DNA of 15,045 nucleotides from Clostridiales bacterium (GTDB lineage Bacteria; Bacillota; Clostridia; Oscillospirales; Butyricicoccaceae). Positions 1 to 6,188 of this stretch are shown here, piece after piece (position 1 is the first letter of the stretch; the number at the start of each line of letters is the position of its first letter). The notes under the pieces are model-generated. The model was not told the origin of the DNA. It saw nothing but the letters and a program-made list of their open reading frames with translations, and did not search any database. The translations under genes and the position numbers were made by a program. The stretch spans positions 5,511 to 20,555 of the forward strand of contig JAHZHY010000237.1 of NCBI GenBank assembly GCA_019420045.1, read 5' to 3'.

Positions 1-879
1 GGTGTCATCGCCACCGGCAGCCGAGCTGGAATTGTCGGAAGCGGCGCTTTGGGTGCCGCCGCCGGAGGCAGAAGGGCCGGAAGAAGCAGGTTTTCCCCGG
101 TTGGCAAAGAAGATGCCGCCTCCCACCAGCACCACCAGCAGCGCGGCAATGCCGGGGATGAGCCACTGGGGCCGGTTGCCTTTGGAAGGGGCAGCCGGTG
201 CAGCCTGAGAAGCAGCCGCTTGCTGCCGCAGCAGGGCGGCCTGGCGTTCTTTTTCCGCCCGGGCGTCCCGGCTGGCCTTGAGCTGTTCCAGATCAAAACC
301 CTTCAGCTGGTCCAGGCTTTTGCCGCAGGCATGGCAGTTTTCTTCTCCCTGCCGGTTCCAGGCCCCGCAGGCGCATTGCCACAGACCGGCCTCTTCCCGG
401 GGGAAGAGGCGGCAGTTGGCGCCATACTGGATCTGGTATTCTTTGCAAAGCCCTTGATCCCGCAGCACGCTTTCCAGGGTGCGGCTGGGGGACAAAACCT
501 CCCAGGCCCCTTCTGCCGGGCCCCACAGGGTGCCATCGGCAAACACCACCTGGGTGATGGCTCCGCGGAAAGCCCGGGTGGTGGGATCGGGAAAAGGAAT
601 CGGCTCTCTCTGTCCGAATTCCCCATCCCGGGCGGCGTGGAGGTCCAGATACTGATGCTCCACCGACTGGCCGTTTTCCATTCCGGCGGCGTCCAGGGGA
701 GTGACAGAGACCTTCACGGCCTTGACGGGTTTTGTGCCCACATTTTTGAATTTCAGCTGTGCCAGCACCCTTCCCGTCTGGTTGTCTTTCAGCAAAGCTC
801 CGGCCAGAATGATCAGCGGGGAGCCCTGGGCATACAGGGAACCGGGAAGCGTAAACAGCCGGGTATAGCGTTCACTCAT
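1..879 (-). CDS. Zinc-ribbon, single-pass membrane protein (3' end beyond the window)
   Basis: The frame is open from an ATG at 877-879 to the window edge, giving 293 residues with no stop, so the C-terminus is missing. An AGGAGG ribosome binding site lies 8 bases before the start. The first ~165 residues form a soluble domain of unknown function. It includes a stretch about keeping a component at 20-50 (PLIILAGALLKDNQTG) that I recognise from zinc-ribbon proteins widespread in Clostridia. A zinc ribbon follows, with Cys169, Cys171, Cys182 and Cys185 (CxC-x10-CxxCG with a Trp before it). Next come a charged, Ala/Gln-rich, probably helical stretch (195-230), one hydrophobic segment at about 238-259, and a Ser/Gly/Ala-rich low-complexity tail. 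It is probably a cytoplasmic-domain, membrane-anchored protein. It lies 21 bases downstream of the small membrane gene and is probably co-transcribed with it. Cellular role unknown. Confidence 0.85.
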   Translation of the reverse strand, partial: MSERYTRLFTLPGSLYAQGSPLIILAGALLKDNQTGRVLAQLKFKNVGTKPVKAVKVSVTPLDAAGMENGQSVEHQYLDLHAARDGEFGQREPIPFPDPTTRAFRGAITQVVFADGTLWGPAEGAWEVLSPSRTLESVLRDQGLCKEYQIQYGANCRLFPREEAGLWQCACGAWNRQGEENCHACGKSLDQLKGFDLEQLKASRDARAEKERQAALLRQQAAASQAAPAAPSKGNRPQWLIPGIAALLVVLVGGGIFFANRGKPASSGPSASGGGTQSAASDNSSSAAGGDDT

Positions 880-900
880 GGTACATCCCTCCTGATGGCA

Positions 901-1179
901 TTACAGTTCGGGCAGCTCGTCCCGGGGAGCGGTCTGGGGACGGGAGGAAGCGGCCAGACGGGCGCGGATCTGGTGCACATCTTCCACCAGCTTGCCAAAG
1001 CCCATGATGGGCAGCGCAAAGAGCAGAGAGCTGAGTACGCCGCAGATCAGCATGACGATCCCCATCAGCGCCAGACCTTCGATGACATAGAAGAGAAACG
1101 ACAGGCTGCCGCAGATGATGAACAGCCAGAAAAGAACCTGGCCCACTTGAAACAGAGTTTTTCCTACATTGTCGAACAT
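901..1179 (-). CDS. Small two-helix membrane protein
   Basis: The product has 92 residues, with an ATG at 1177-1179 preceded by an AAAGGTGG ribosome binding site. Two hydrophobic segments lie at about 13-33 and 37-60, followed by a conserved-looking GFGKLVEDV stretch and a charged, Pro-containing tail of about 25 residues. Size, two helices and the G-F-G-x-L-V-E motif after helix 2 match a family of small uncharacterised membrane proteins that often sit beside zinc-ribbon genes in Clostridia. This is recognition from memory, not a search. It is the first gene of the minus-strand pair, with a sigma-A promoter directly upstream. Function unknown; partnership with the downstream zinc-ribbon protein is inferred from the 21-base gap. 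Confidence 0.85.
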   Translation of the reverse strand: MFDNVGKTLFQVGQVLFWLFIICGSLSFLFYVIEGLALMGIVMLICGVLSSLLFALPIMGFGKLVEDVHQIRARLAASSRPQTAPRDELPEL

Positions 1180-1200
1180 AGTGCATCCACCTTTCTTTAT

Positions 1201-1216
1201 TCCCCTGAAAAGGGGA
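1201..1216 (-). promoter_or_regulatory. Perfect 6-bp hairpin in the leader of the 901-1179 gene
   Basis: The 16 bases form a perfect inverted repeat: TCCCCT, four loop bases, AGGGGA. It lies between the predicted -10 box (1231-1236) and the ribosome binding site, so it would be transcribed in the 5' leader. It could be a leader stem-loop affecting translation or stability, or a protein-binding site. No T-run follows it, so it is not a terminator. Confidence 0.4.
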
Positions 1217-1230
1217 TTCCTGTTAATTGT

Positions 1231-1259
1231 ACTATATCAAAGATTCCCAAATCAAACAA
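1231..1259 (-). promoter_or_regulatory. Sigma-A promoter for the 1179-1 pair
   Basis: On the minus strand, TTGTTT (1254-1259) is followed after 17 bases by TATAGT (1231-1236). An overlapping alternative pairs TTGATT with TACAAT at 18 bases. It is placed about 50 bases before the start of the small membrane protein gene, which suits the operon. Confidence 0.6.
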
Positions 1260-1464
1260 TAAGCTGGCTGCATAGTATTTTCCAAAGAAAAGAGGCCAAA
1301 CCCGTTGGGAATCAACAGATTTGGCAAAAGAGCAAGTATGGTTTTTTCTTTCCTGGCTCCTGGCAGAAATAAAAAAGAAAAAATAATTTGAGAAAAAATA
1401 AAACCCGGCGGCTTTCGTTGGAATCTTACAGGGCGAAAGGCGGAGAAATTGACCCTGGTTTTCA
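1260..1464. other. Gene-free divergent region with AT-rich tracts and two stem-loops
   Basis: No credible gene is seen here; the overlapping frames have no ribosome binding site or recognisable protein. A stem-loop at 1295-1325 pairs GCCAAA with TTTGGC and GTTG with CAAC around a 3x3 internal loop. A second, AT-rich pairing joins TTTTTTCTTT (1342-1351) to AAAGAAAAAA (1374-1383). This could be a terminator-like or regulatory leader structure. I could not match it to a known riboswitch class. Confidence 0.35.
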
Positions 1465-1494
1465 TTGACAAATGCGCCGTCTGTATGGCATTCT
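1465..1494 (+). promoter_or_regulatory. Possible promoter of the exported-protein operon
   Basis: TTGACA at 1465-1470 is a consensus -35, but the best -10 at the right distance is poor: CATTCT at 1489-1494, 18 bases on. It lies about 50 bases before the ATG at 1546. A weak -10 beside a perfect -35 could mean an activated promoter, or that transcription starts elsewhere. Confidence 0.35.
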
Positions 1495-1545
1495 GAAAGC
1501 AGGAATATTTCTTTATTTTGTGCAGAGGGAAATGGAGGAAGAAAA

Positions 1546-2997
1546 ATGAAAAAAAGGCTGATCACTATTCTTTTGATCCTGACGATGGCGGTGCTTTCCG
1601 CCCTGCCCGCCATGGCCGCCGACAAATCGGGAAGCTATTATTATTACCTCACCATGAAGGGCGGAGAGCTCTGGTACCGCAGGGCGCCCTATATGCAGGA
1701 GTTCTGGGATGAGGGAAACTTTCCCTGGGGCGTCGGTCCGCTGAACAACGGCGGCGTGCTGTATGGCATCTCCTATGAAAGCTGCAATCTGCCCCACCAG
1801 GGCCTGGTGCTGGTGGAACACTACATAAAGGACAGCAACGGCTCATCCAGATGGGAATATGACTATGTGGCCTATGAACCGGAGAAAATGACCATCGATG
1901 GCCCTAGATACGAACTGGTCAACCTGAACCAGGGCCGTTTTGAGGAGATGTTCGATTTCTCCGACGATGCCTATGGCCTGGCCGCCGCAGTCAACGACTA
2001 CTGGCAGAACGGGGAATTTCACAAGCAGCAGTATTATGTGGACACCGCAGGGGTGGTGGCCATCACCCTGCCTTTGGAGGTCAGCCCCATCCGCTATGAT
2101 AGCCAGTATTACACCGGACGTTTTGTGGATGGCAAGGCCATCGTCTTCAAAGACAGCCCCGCCACCGACAGCCTGTTGGAGAAGTATACCGGCAACGATC
2201 TGGACACCCGCACCCTTACCTATGCTTATATCAATAGGAAAGGCGAAATGGTCACCGACTGGCAAACCGCCTCCACCGATGCCCAGTACAAGGAGATTTT
2301 CACTTCGGTGTATAACTCCCATGGTATCCGTCTGGTGGATGTGCTCTATTCCGACGGCTATCAGGCCCCGGAGGAGCCCACCGGCCCGGTAGAGCCGGGA
2401 GAAGGAACCACCGAGCCCGAGGAAAAACCGGAAGAAAAGCCGGAAGTGGAGACCACTTATGGTCAGTCCCAGGTGAAGATCAAGGGCTATACCATTGAAA
2501 ACGGCGATGGCTTTTTGCTGGTGGATGTGGTGAACAACACCAAAAATCCGGACGAAGGGGATTGCTTCTATCTCCGGTACGACAAATACAAGGAAATGGG
2601 CGGCCTTGTGGATTCCAACACGGAATTTCTCCCCGGCAACGACTGGATCATGAGCATCCACTATTCCGCCCAGGCCGGAGAGCAGAAGACCCTGCGCATC
2701 CCGGTGGGCACCATCCCCGGCGGCTGGGGCGTGGATGTGACCGACGAGGACAAAGAAGCAGGCTGGGTGGAGCTGGATTACATTGCCGACAGCCGGGTGG
2801 TCCTGGGCCAGGCCGAAACCAAAGAGGAATTTGAAGAGCTGACGGAGTTTTTCAAAGGGATGCACTATTATAATGAAGTGCAGCGGGATTTCCAGATGGA
2901 CGAAAACGGCGTCACTCATCTGGCCGTTCCGGCTTCCACCCTGGGCTACCGGCACAAGCTGGACGAAAAGCTGTCTGCTTTCACCAATCAGTTTTAA
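1546..2997 (+). CDS. Exported protein with WG-repeat-like region and a C-terminal domain of unknown function
   Basis: The product has 483 residues. I chose the ATG at 1546 over one 81 bases upstream because it has a GGAGG ribosome binding site and begins a clear signal peptide: KKR, a hydrophobic core at about 5-20, then a cut after AMA near residue 24. Residues ~30-270 are rich in Tyr and Trp. They contain spaced motifs of the type YYVDTAGVVA, GRFVDGKAIVF and YAYINRKGEMV, resembling degenerate WG/KWG beta-repeats. A Pro/Glu-rich linker at about 272-305 separates this from a C-terminal domain (306-483) that I do not recognise. No catalytic motif is visible. It is the first of three exported-protein genes, with 33 bases to the next. 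A cell-envelope or secreted role is inferred; the ligand is unknown. Confidence 0.85.
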   Translation: MKKRLITILLILTMAVLSALPAMAADKSGSYYYYLTMKGGELWYRRAPYMQEFWDEGNFPWGVGPLNNGGVLYGISYESCNLPHQGLVLVEHYIKDSNGSSRWEYDYVAYEPEKMTIDGPRYELVNLNQGRFEEMFDFSDDAYGLAAAVNDYWQNGEFHKQQYYVDTAGVVAITLPLEVSPIRYDSQYYTGRFVDGKAIVFKDSPATDSLLEKYTGNDLDTRTLTYAYINRKGEMVTDWQTASTDAQYKEIFTSVYNSHGIRLVDVLYSDGYQAPEEPTGPVEPGEGTTEPEEKPEEKPEVETTYGQSQVKIKGYTIENGDGFLLVDVVNNTKNPDEGDCFYLRYDKYKEMGGLVDSNTEFLPGNDWIMSIHYSAQAGEQKTLRIPVGTIPGGWGVDVTDEDKEAGWVELDYIADSRVVLGQAETKEEFEELTEFFKGMHYYNEVQRDFQMDENGVTHLAVPASTLGYRHKLDEKLSAFTNQF

Positions 2998-3030
2998 AAG
3001 AACAAAATAATACAAAAAGGAGAAAATACT

Positions 3031-3690
3031 ATGAAAAAGCTCATTGCCCTGTGCCTGTGCCTTGTGCTCAGCACCCTGCCTGCTTTCGCCCTGAAGGGGG
3101 AAGTGGTGGACCCGGATGACCTGCCCTATATCCCCACGGAACAAAGCCCCAGCGATTGGGCCGTGGAAGAGATCAAGGAAGCCACCGGCGCCGGACTGGT
3201 GCCCGCCCTGCCGGGAGATCCCTCCTATCAGGCGGCGGCCACCCGGGAGCAGTTTGCCGCCCTGGCGGTGACGCTGGCAGAAAAGGCCACCGGCAAGACT
3301 CTGCCTGCCGCCCCGGCGGACGCCTTCACCGATACCCAGAGCGAAGTGGTGCGCAAAGCCTACCAGGCGGGCATCGTCAACGGCATGGGGGACGGCACCT
3401 TTGCTCCAAAGCAGACCACCAACCGGGAGCAGATCGCCACCATGCTCCTGCGGGCCATCCTCTATATCCAGGATCAGAACAAAACCGATTACATCGAGCA
3501 GTTTGAAGATCTGAGCCTGTACCAGGACGCCGGTCAGGTTTCCTCCTGGGCCACCCGGGCCATGGGCATCCTGGCCCACAACGGCATCTTCAAAGGGGTG
3601 GGCGGCAACAACATCGCCCCCAAGCAGAGCTGCACCGTGGAGCAGAGCATCCTGCTGTGCTACCGTCTGTATCAAAGAACCCAAGCCTAG
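3031..3690 (+). CDS. Exported protein made of S-layer homology (SLH) repeats
   Basis: The product has 219 residues. An AAGGAG ribosome binding site lies 8 bases before the ATG. A signal peptide ends after PAFA at residue 20. The mature protein is almost wholly three SLH repeats, at about 38-85, 93-146 and 155-215. Each begins with an aromatic or FTD-type start and carries the GIVNGMGDGTFAPKQTTNREQ type of core (clearest in repeat 2). SLH repeats are known to bind pyruvylated secondary wall polymers, so the protein is probably attached to the cell wall. The first repeat is divergent, and the third has GVGGNNIAPKQ in place of the usual G-DG-F-P. No additional effector domain is present, which is unusual: it may be an anchor or structural partner for its neighbours. 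Same operon as the flanking genes. Confidence 0.9.
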   Translation: MKKLIALCLCLVLSTLPAFALKGEVVDPDDLPYIPTEQSPSDWAVEEIKEATGAGLVPALPGDPSYQAAATREQFAALAVTLAEKATGKTLPAAPADAFTDTQSEVVRKAYQAGIVNGMGDGTFAPKQTTNREQIATMLLRAILYIQDQNKTDYIEQFEDLSLYQDAGQVSSWATRAMGILAHNGIFKGVGGNNIAPKQSCTVEQSILLCYRLYQRTQA

Positions 3691-3737
3691 GACTCGGGAT
3701 TTGATGATAAAAGAAAACAGAAAAGGAGAAAGTATCT

Positions 3738-4493
3738 ATGCTGAAGTTTGAAAAAGGAACCCTGAAAGGCGTTGCCGCAGGTACCCTGCTTACCGTTCTG
3801 ACCCTGGGCACCATTCTGCCCTCTTCCGCCGCCACCATGAAGGAGATCAAGGTGGCCATGGGCGGCATCAAGATCTATGTGGACGGCAACCTGAAAAAAC
3901 CCACCGATGTGAATGGCAATGTGGTGGAGCCCATGATCTATGACGGCACCACCTATCTGCCGGTGCGTGCCCTCACCGGGATGCTCACCGACAAAGAAGT
4001 GGCCTGGGATCAGGAGGGCCAGACGGTGTATATCGGCCAGCGTCCCGACGCCGGTGTCCAGAGTGTACCCATTGATGAGGTGGAAATGTATTCTGCCTAC
4101 AATAACGGCAGCAACTATGGCAGACAATATCTGTACACTGGAGAATACGCCCAGTTTACCGTGCTGGGGGATACCTATTCTCCCTTTAATCAAATTAAGC
4201 TGTATGGAATTGGTTATCAGGTCTACAAGCTGGATTCGAATTATGACAGCATCCACGGCAAGTTCATCATCCCCTTTGATAATTTGGGAAACACGGGCAA
4301 GTCCACCCTTCAGTTTTACAATGTGGACCAGTATGGGGAAGAGACCCTGATCAAGGAATATTCCACCAAGGCAGGAGATCCGGCCATCGATGTGGATGTG
4401 AACCTCCAGGGCTGTAATTTCCTCAAAATTTGCCTGGGTGACGAGGACTACACATGCGCCTTCTATGATGTGACCCTGACCACCGCAAAATAA
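3738..4493 (+). CDS. Exported stalk-domain (copper amine oxidase N-terminal-like) protein
   Basis: The product has 251 residues. An AAAGGAG ribosome binding site precedes the ATG. A signal peptide of about 32 residues ends at SSA. Residues ~36-104 match the copper amine oxidase N-terminal (stalk) domain: IKIYVDGN, a DGTTYLPVRAL core, and W-D ending in VYIG. In bacterial surface proteins this domain is a structural or adhesive module and not an oxidase. The C-terminal ~140 residues have a Tyr/Gly-rich beta-sandwich look, ending in CAFYDVTLTT. This resembles NPCBM-like carbohydrate-binding modules often paired with stalk domains; that assignment is tentative. Last gene of the operon; a strong terminator starts 18 bases after the stop. 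Probable carbohydrate or cell-wall binding. Confidence 0.85.
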   Translation: MLKFEKGTLKGVAAGTLLTVLTLGTILPSSAATMKEIKVAMGGIKIYVDGNLKKPTDVNGNVVEPMIYDGTTYLPVRALTGMLTDKEVAWDQEGQTVYIGQRPDAGVQSVPIDEVEMYSAYNNGSNYGRQYLYTGEYAQFTVLGDTYSPFNQIKLYGIGYQVYKLDSNYDSIHGKFIIPFDNLGNTGKSTLQFYNVDQYGEETLIKEYSTKAGDPAIDVDVNLQGCNFLKICLGDEDYTCAFYDVTLTTAK

Positions 4494-4510
4494 AAACGCC
4501 CCAAAACAGC

Positions 4511-4556
4511 AAACTCCCCGCCGGTTCCAACCCGGCGGGGAGTTTTTCGTTTTTTT
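4511..4556 (+). terminator. Strong intrinsic terminator of the exported-protein operon
   Basis: A perfect 14-bp stem (4511-4524 with 4532-4545; GC-rich CCCCGCCGG core) with a 7-base loop runs into T-rich sequence to 4556. On the opposite strand it is also followed by a T-rich stretch, so it may also stop the minus-strand gene that ends at 4666. Confidence 0.9.
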
Positions 4557-4665
4557 ACTGGAACTGCATCCGAAGGCATATTGCCCCCTTTTTTGTCAGA
4601 TCCCGACGGGAATACTGATGGAAGCTGGGGATGCTTTTGCGGATATGTTCAATGAAAATCGGATG

Positions 4666-5868
4666 TCATCGCAGCATATATTGCTTCAGGTCTTTCCGCT
4701 GTTTGATGTTCAGCTTCTGCAATGCGGTGGAGATGTATTGCTTCACCGTATTGGGAGAGATGCCCAGATGGCCTGCGATCTCCTGGTTGGTCCAGCCACG
4801 GGCGGCCAGCATGGCGGCGGCAAACTCGGTGGTGGTCAGGTTGTCGGCCACCGGGTGGCCGGTTTCCGGGTTGTGGACCTTGCGCCAGCCTGCGGAAAAA
4901 CGGTAGGTGATGGCGATGATCCGCCGGAAGTCCTCCGGCCAGTCTTTTTTCAGAACAGCCTCCAGCATCCCGCCCAGCAAGCCATGGTGTTCGCCAAAGC
5001 CTTCGATGAGATCATCCGGCCGGGCCAGCTCCCAGGCGCTAAGCAAGTGGGACTGGGCCTGCTCCGGCTGTTTCAGGCTCATGTAGTCCATCACCGCCGC
5101 CAGATGAAGGTAAATGGAAGGGATGGGATACCGCTGGCCCTCCATGGCAAAGGCGGTTTCCACAATGCCGATGCTTTTGCCGTAGTCCCCTTCCAGATAG
5201 GTCTGGTGGGCCTGGACATAAAGGGCGAACATCCGCAGACCAGGAGGCAGCAGGCGGATGTGTTCCGGCAGGGAATGAAGCCCCTGGGGCAGGGGAAGAT
5301 GGAGCAGGACAGATGCGGCCGTGATGGCAAATACCGCCACGCTCTGCAGCTGGGGCGGCAGTTTTTCTTCGGCGGTCAGGGTGTTCTGGATTTGGGTCAG
5401 GGTGTGTTTGGCCCGCTGGATCTGGCCGATGGACAAATTGGCATAAGTATAGATCAGGCAGGCGGAAAGACGCAGGGACAGCTTCTCATGGGAAAGATAC
5501 AGTTCGGCGATTCTGGCGGCCTCTTCCGGCTGGCCGCTGAAATAGTAGTATTCGGCCCGGGCAATGTCCTGCAGCCGGGCATCCTGGATGCTCTCCACAT
5601 ATTCCTTGCAATGCCCGGGGAGAAAGGGAGTGCTCAGCAGGGGCATGGGGATAGGATGGGAGGGAGCTTCCTCCAACGGGGCTGTGATGGAAGGGGAAAG
5701 AGCTTTCTCCTTCCAGGGGTCCCCAGGTTTTTGGGCGGAGGCGGGGATGGCCCAGGCCGTGCCGAACTTCCGGGCTCCGGGAATGCGGCCGTCGGCACAG
5801 TATTGCTGGGCCAGACGGGGAGAAATGTTCCACTTTTTGGCGGCTTGCTGTATGGTGATATACTCCAT
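4666..5868 (-). CDS. Transcriptional regulator with N-terminal DNA-binding domain and C-terminal LuxR-type HTH
   Basis: The product has 400 residues. The ATG at 5866-5868 follows an AAGGAG site 9 bases upstream. Residues 1-45 (ITIQQAAKKWNISPRLAQQYC ... GRIPGARKFGTAWAIP) look like the excisionase/MerR-type HTH found in many Clostridia. Residues ~85-320 are helical with repeated Leu/Ala patterns, TPR-like as in MalT-type regulators. Residues 344-399 are a LuxR (GerE) HTH: LTTTEFAAAMLAARG, then NQEIAGHLGISPNTVKQYISTALQKL. The protein could thus contact DNA at both ends, with the middle binding a ligand or protein. No receiver or ATPase (Walker) motif was seen. It has its own promoter. Targets are unknown; the neighbouring envelope operon is a candidate but this is not shown. 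Confidence 0.85.
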   Translation of the reverse strand: MEYITIQQAAKKWNISPRLAQQYCADGRIPGARKFGTAWAIPASAQKPGDPWKEKALSPSITAPLEEAPSHPIPMPLLSTPFLPGHCKEYVESIQDARLQDIARAEYYYFSGQPEEAARIAELYLSHEKLSLRLSACLIYTYANLSIGQIQRAKHTLTQIQNTLTAEEKLPPQLQSVAVFAITAASVLLHLPLPQGLHSLPEHIRLLPPGLRMFALYVQAHQTYLEGDYGKSIGIVETAFAMEGQRYPIPSIYLHLAAVMDYMSLKQPEQAQSHLLSAWELARPDDLIEGFGEHHGLLGGMLEAVLKKDWPEDFRRIIAITYRFSAGWRKVHNPETGHPVADNLTTTEFAAAMLAARGWTNQEIAGHLGISPNTVKQYISTALQKLNIKQRKDLKQYMLR

Positions 5869-5915
5869 CCCTTGTCGCTCCTTATTTGCTGGGGAAACGG
5901 TTACCGATATACCAT

Positions 5916-5944
5916 ATTATATGCGTCTGTCCGAAGAGTTTCAA
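5916..5944 (-). promoter_or_regulatory. Sigma-A promoter of the LuxR-type regulator
   Basis: On the minus strand, TTGAAA (5939-5944) and a consensus TATAAT (5916-5921) are 17 bases apart. The start codon is about 45 bases beyond the -10. The -35 lies 3 bases from the terminator hairpin at 5948-5969, so the gene is insulated from upstream transcription. Confidence 0.8.
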
Positions 5945-5947
5945 GAA

Positions 5948-5969
5948 AAGCCGCCCGGAAGGGCGGCTT
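5948..5969 (-). terminator. Minus-strand intrinsic terminator at the left end of the element
   Basis: A perfect 9-bp stem AAGCCGCCC/GGGCGGCTT with a 4-base loop is followed on the minus strand by TTTTCTT-type sequence. It would stop transcripts coming from the sigma factor gene just before the promoter of the LuxR-type regulator. Confidence 0.7.
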
Positions 5970-6154
5970 GAGCGTGTCGAAAAAGTGGTATAAGCCACTT
6001 TTTCGAGTTTTTGCAAGGGGCTGCGTGCACGCATTCGGCGCACACTTGCCCCTTGAAAGGTGCAAAAACCGACGCACAGGTCGCCGTTTTTTGCAAATTG
6101 ATGAGGGGGAGGGCAAACGATTTTTTTACGCTATGTAGGTTTTTCGACGGTCTG

Positions 6155-6178
6155 AAAGCCGCCCGGAAGAGTGGCTTT
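6155..6178 (-). terminator. Weak terminator hairpin after the ECF sigma gene
   Basis: AAAGCC (6155-6160) pairs with GGCTTT (6173-6178), and the stem continues inward with one mismatch and a G-U pair. It starts about 10 bases after the sigma gene stop. Only three T follow on the minus strand, so termination is probably leaky and helped by the second hairpin at 5948-5969. Confidence 0.45.
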
Positions 6179-6188
6179 GGGGCCTGGT

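Larger units (their letters stand above)
5947..6178. repeat. Structured, MITE-like gene-free element with imperfect inverted ends
   Basis: Both ends, read outward, carry TTTTTCGAC followed within about 7 bases by AAGCCGCCC and a hairpin: 5984 leftward on the minus strand, and 6140 rightward on the plus strand. The end hairpins are near-identical direct repeats (5947-5969 and 6155-6177, 21 of 23 bases equal), because each hairpin is itself palindromic. Between them lie four more stem-loops (5978-6005, 6007-6069, 6015-6054, 6062-6094) and a 12-base palindrome (6022-6033). No transposase or credible gene is present. It may be a non-autonomous mobile element or a structured intergenic repeat. Copy number cannot be judged from one window. 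Confidence 0.5.

Noticed and set aside
49..1275. A 408-codon plus-strand frame across the zinc-ribbon and small membrane genes
   Set aside because: The minus-strand genes have ribosome binding sites, a promoter, a zinc motif and membrane helices. The plus frame has none and is a shadow.
1400..1460. A riboswitch (cyclic-di-GMP type) suggested by CAGGGCGAAAGGC
   Set aside because: Only a short piece resembles the class. The conserved core and second stem are absent.
1843..3684. A 613-codon minus-strand frame under the exported-protein operon
   Set aside because: It is antisense to two genes with signal peptides and SLH repeats. No ribosome binding site or domain was seen.
4618..6138. A 506-codon plus-strand frame over the LuxR-type gene and part of the element
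   Set aside because: The opposite strand holds a clear regulator with HTH motifs and a promoter, and the frame runs through terminator hairpins.
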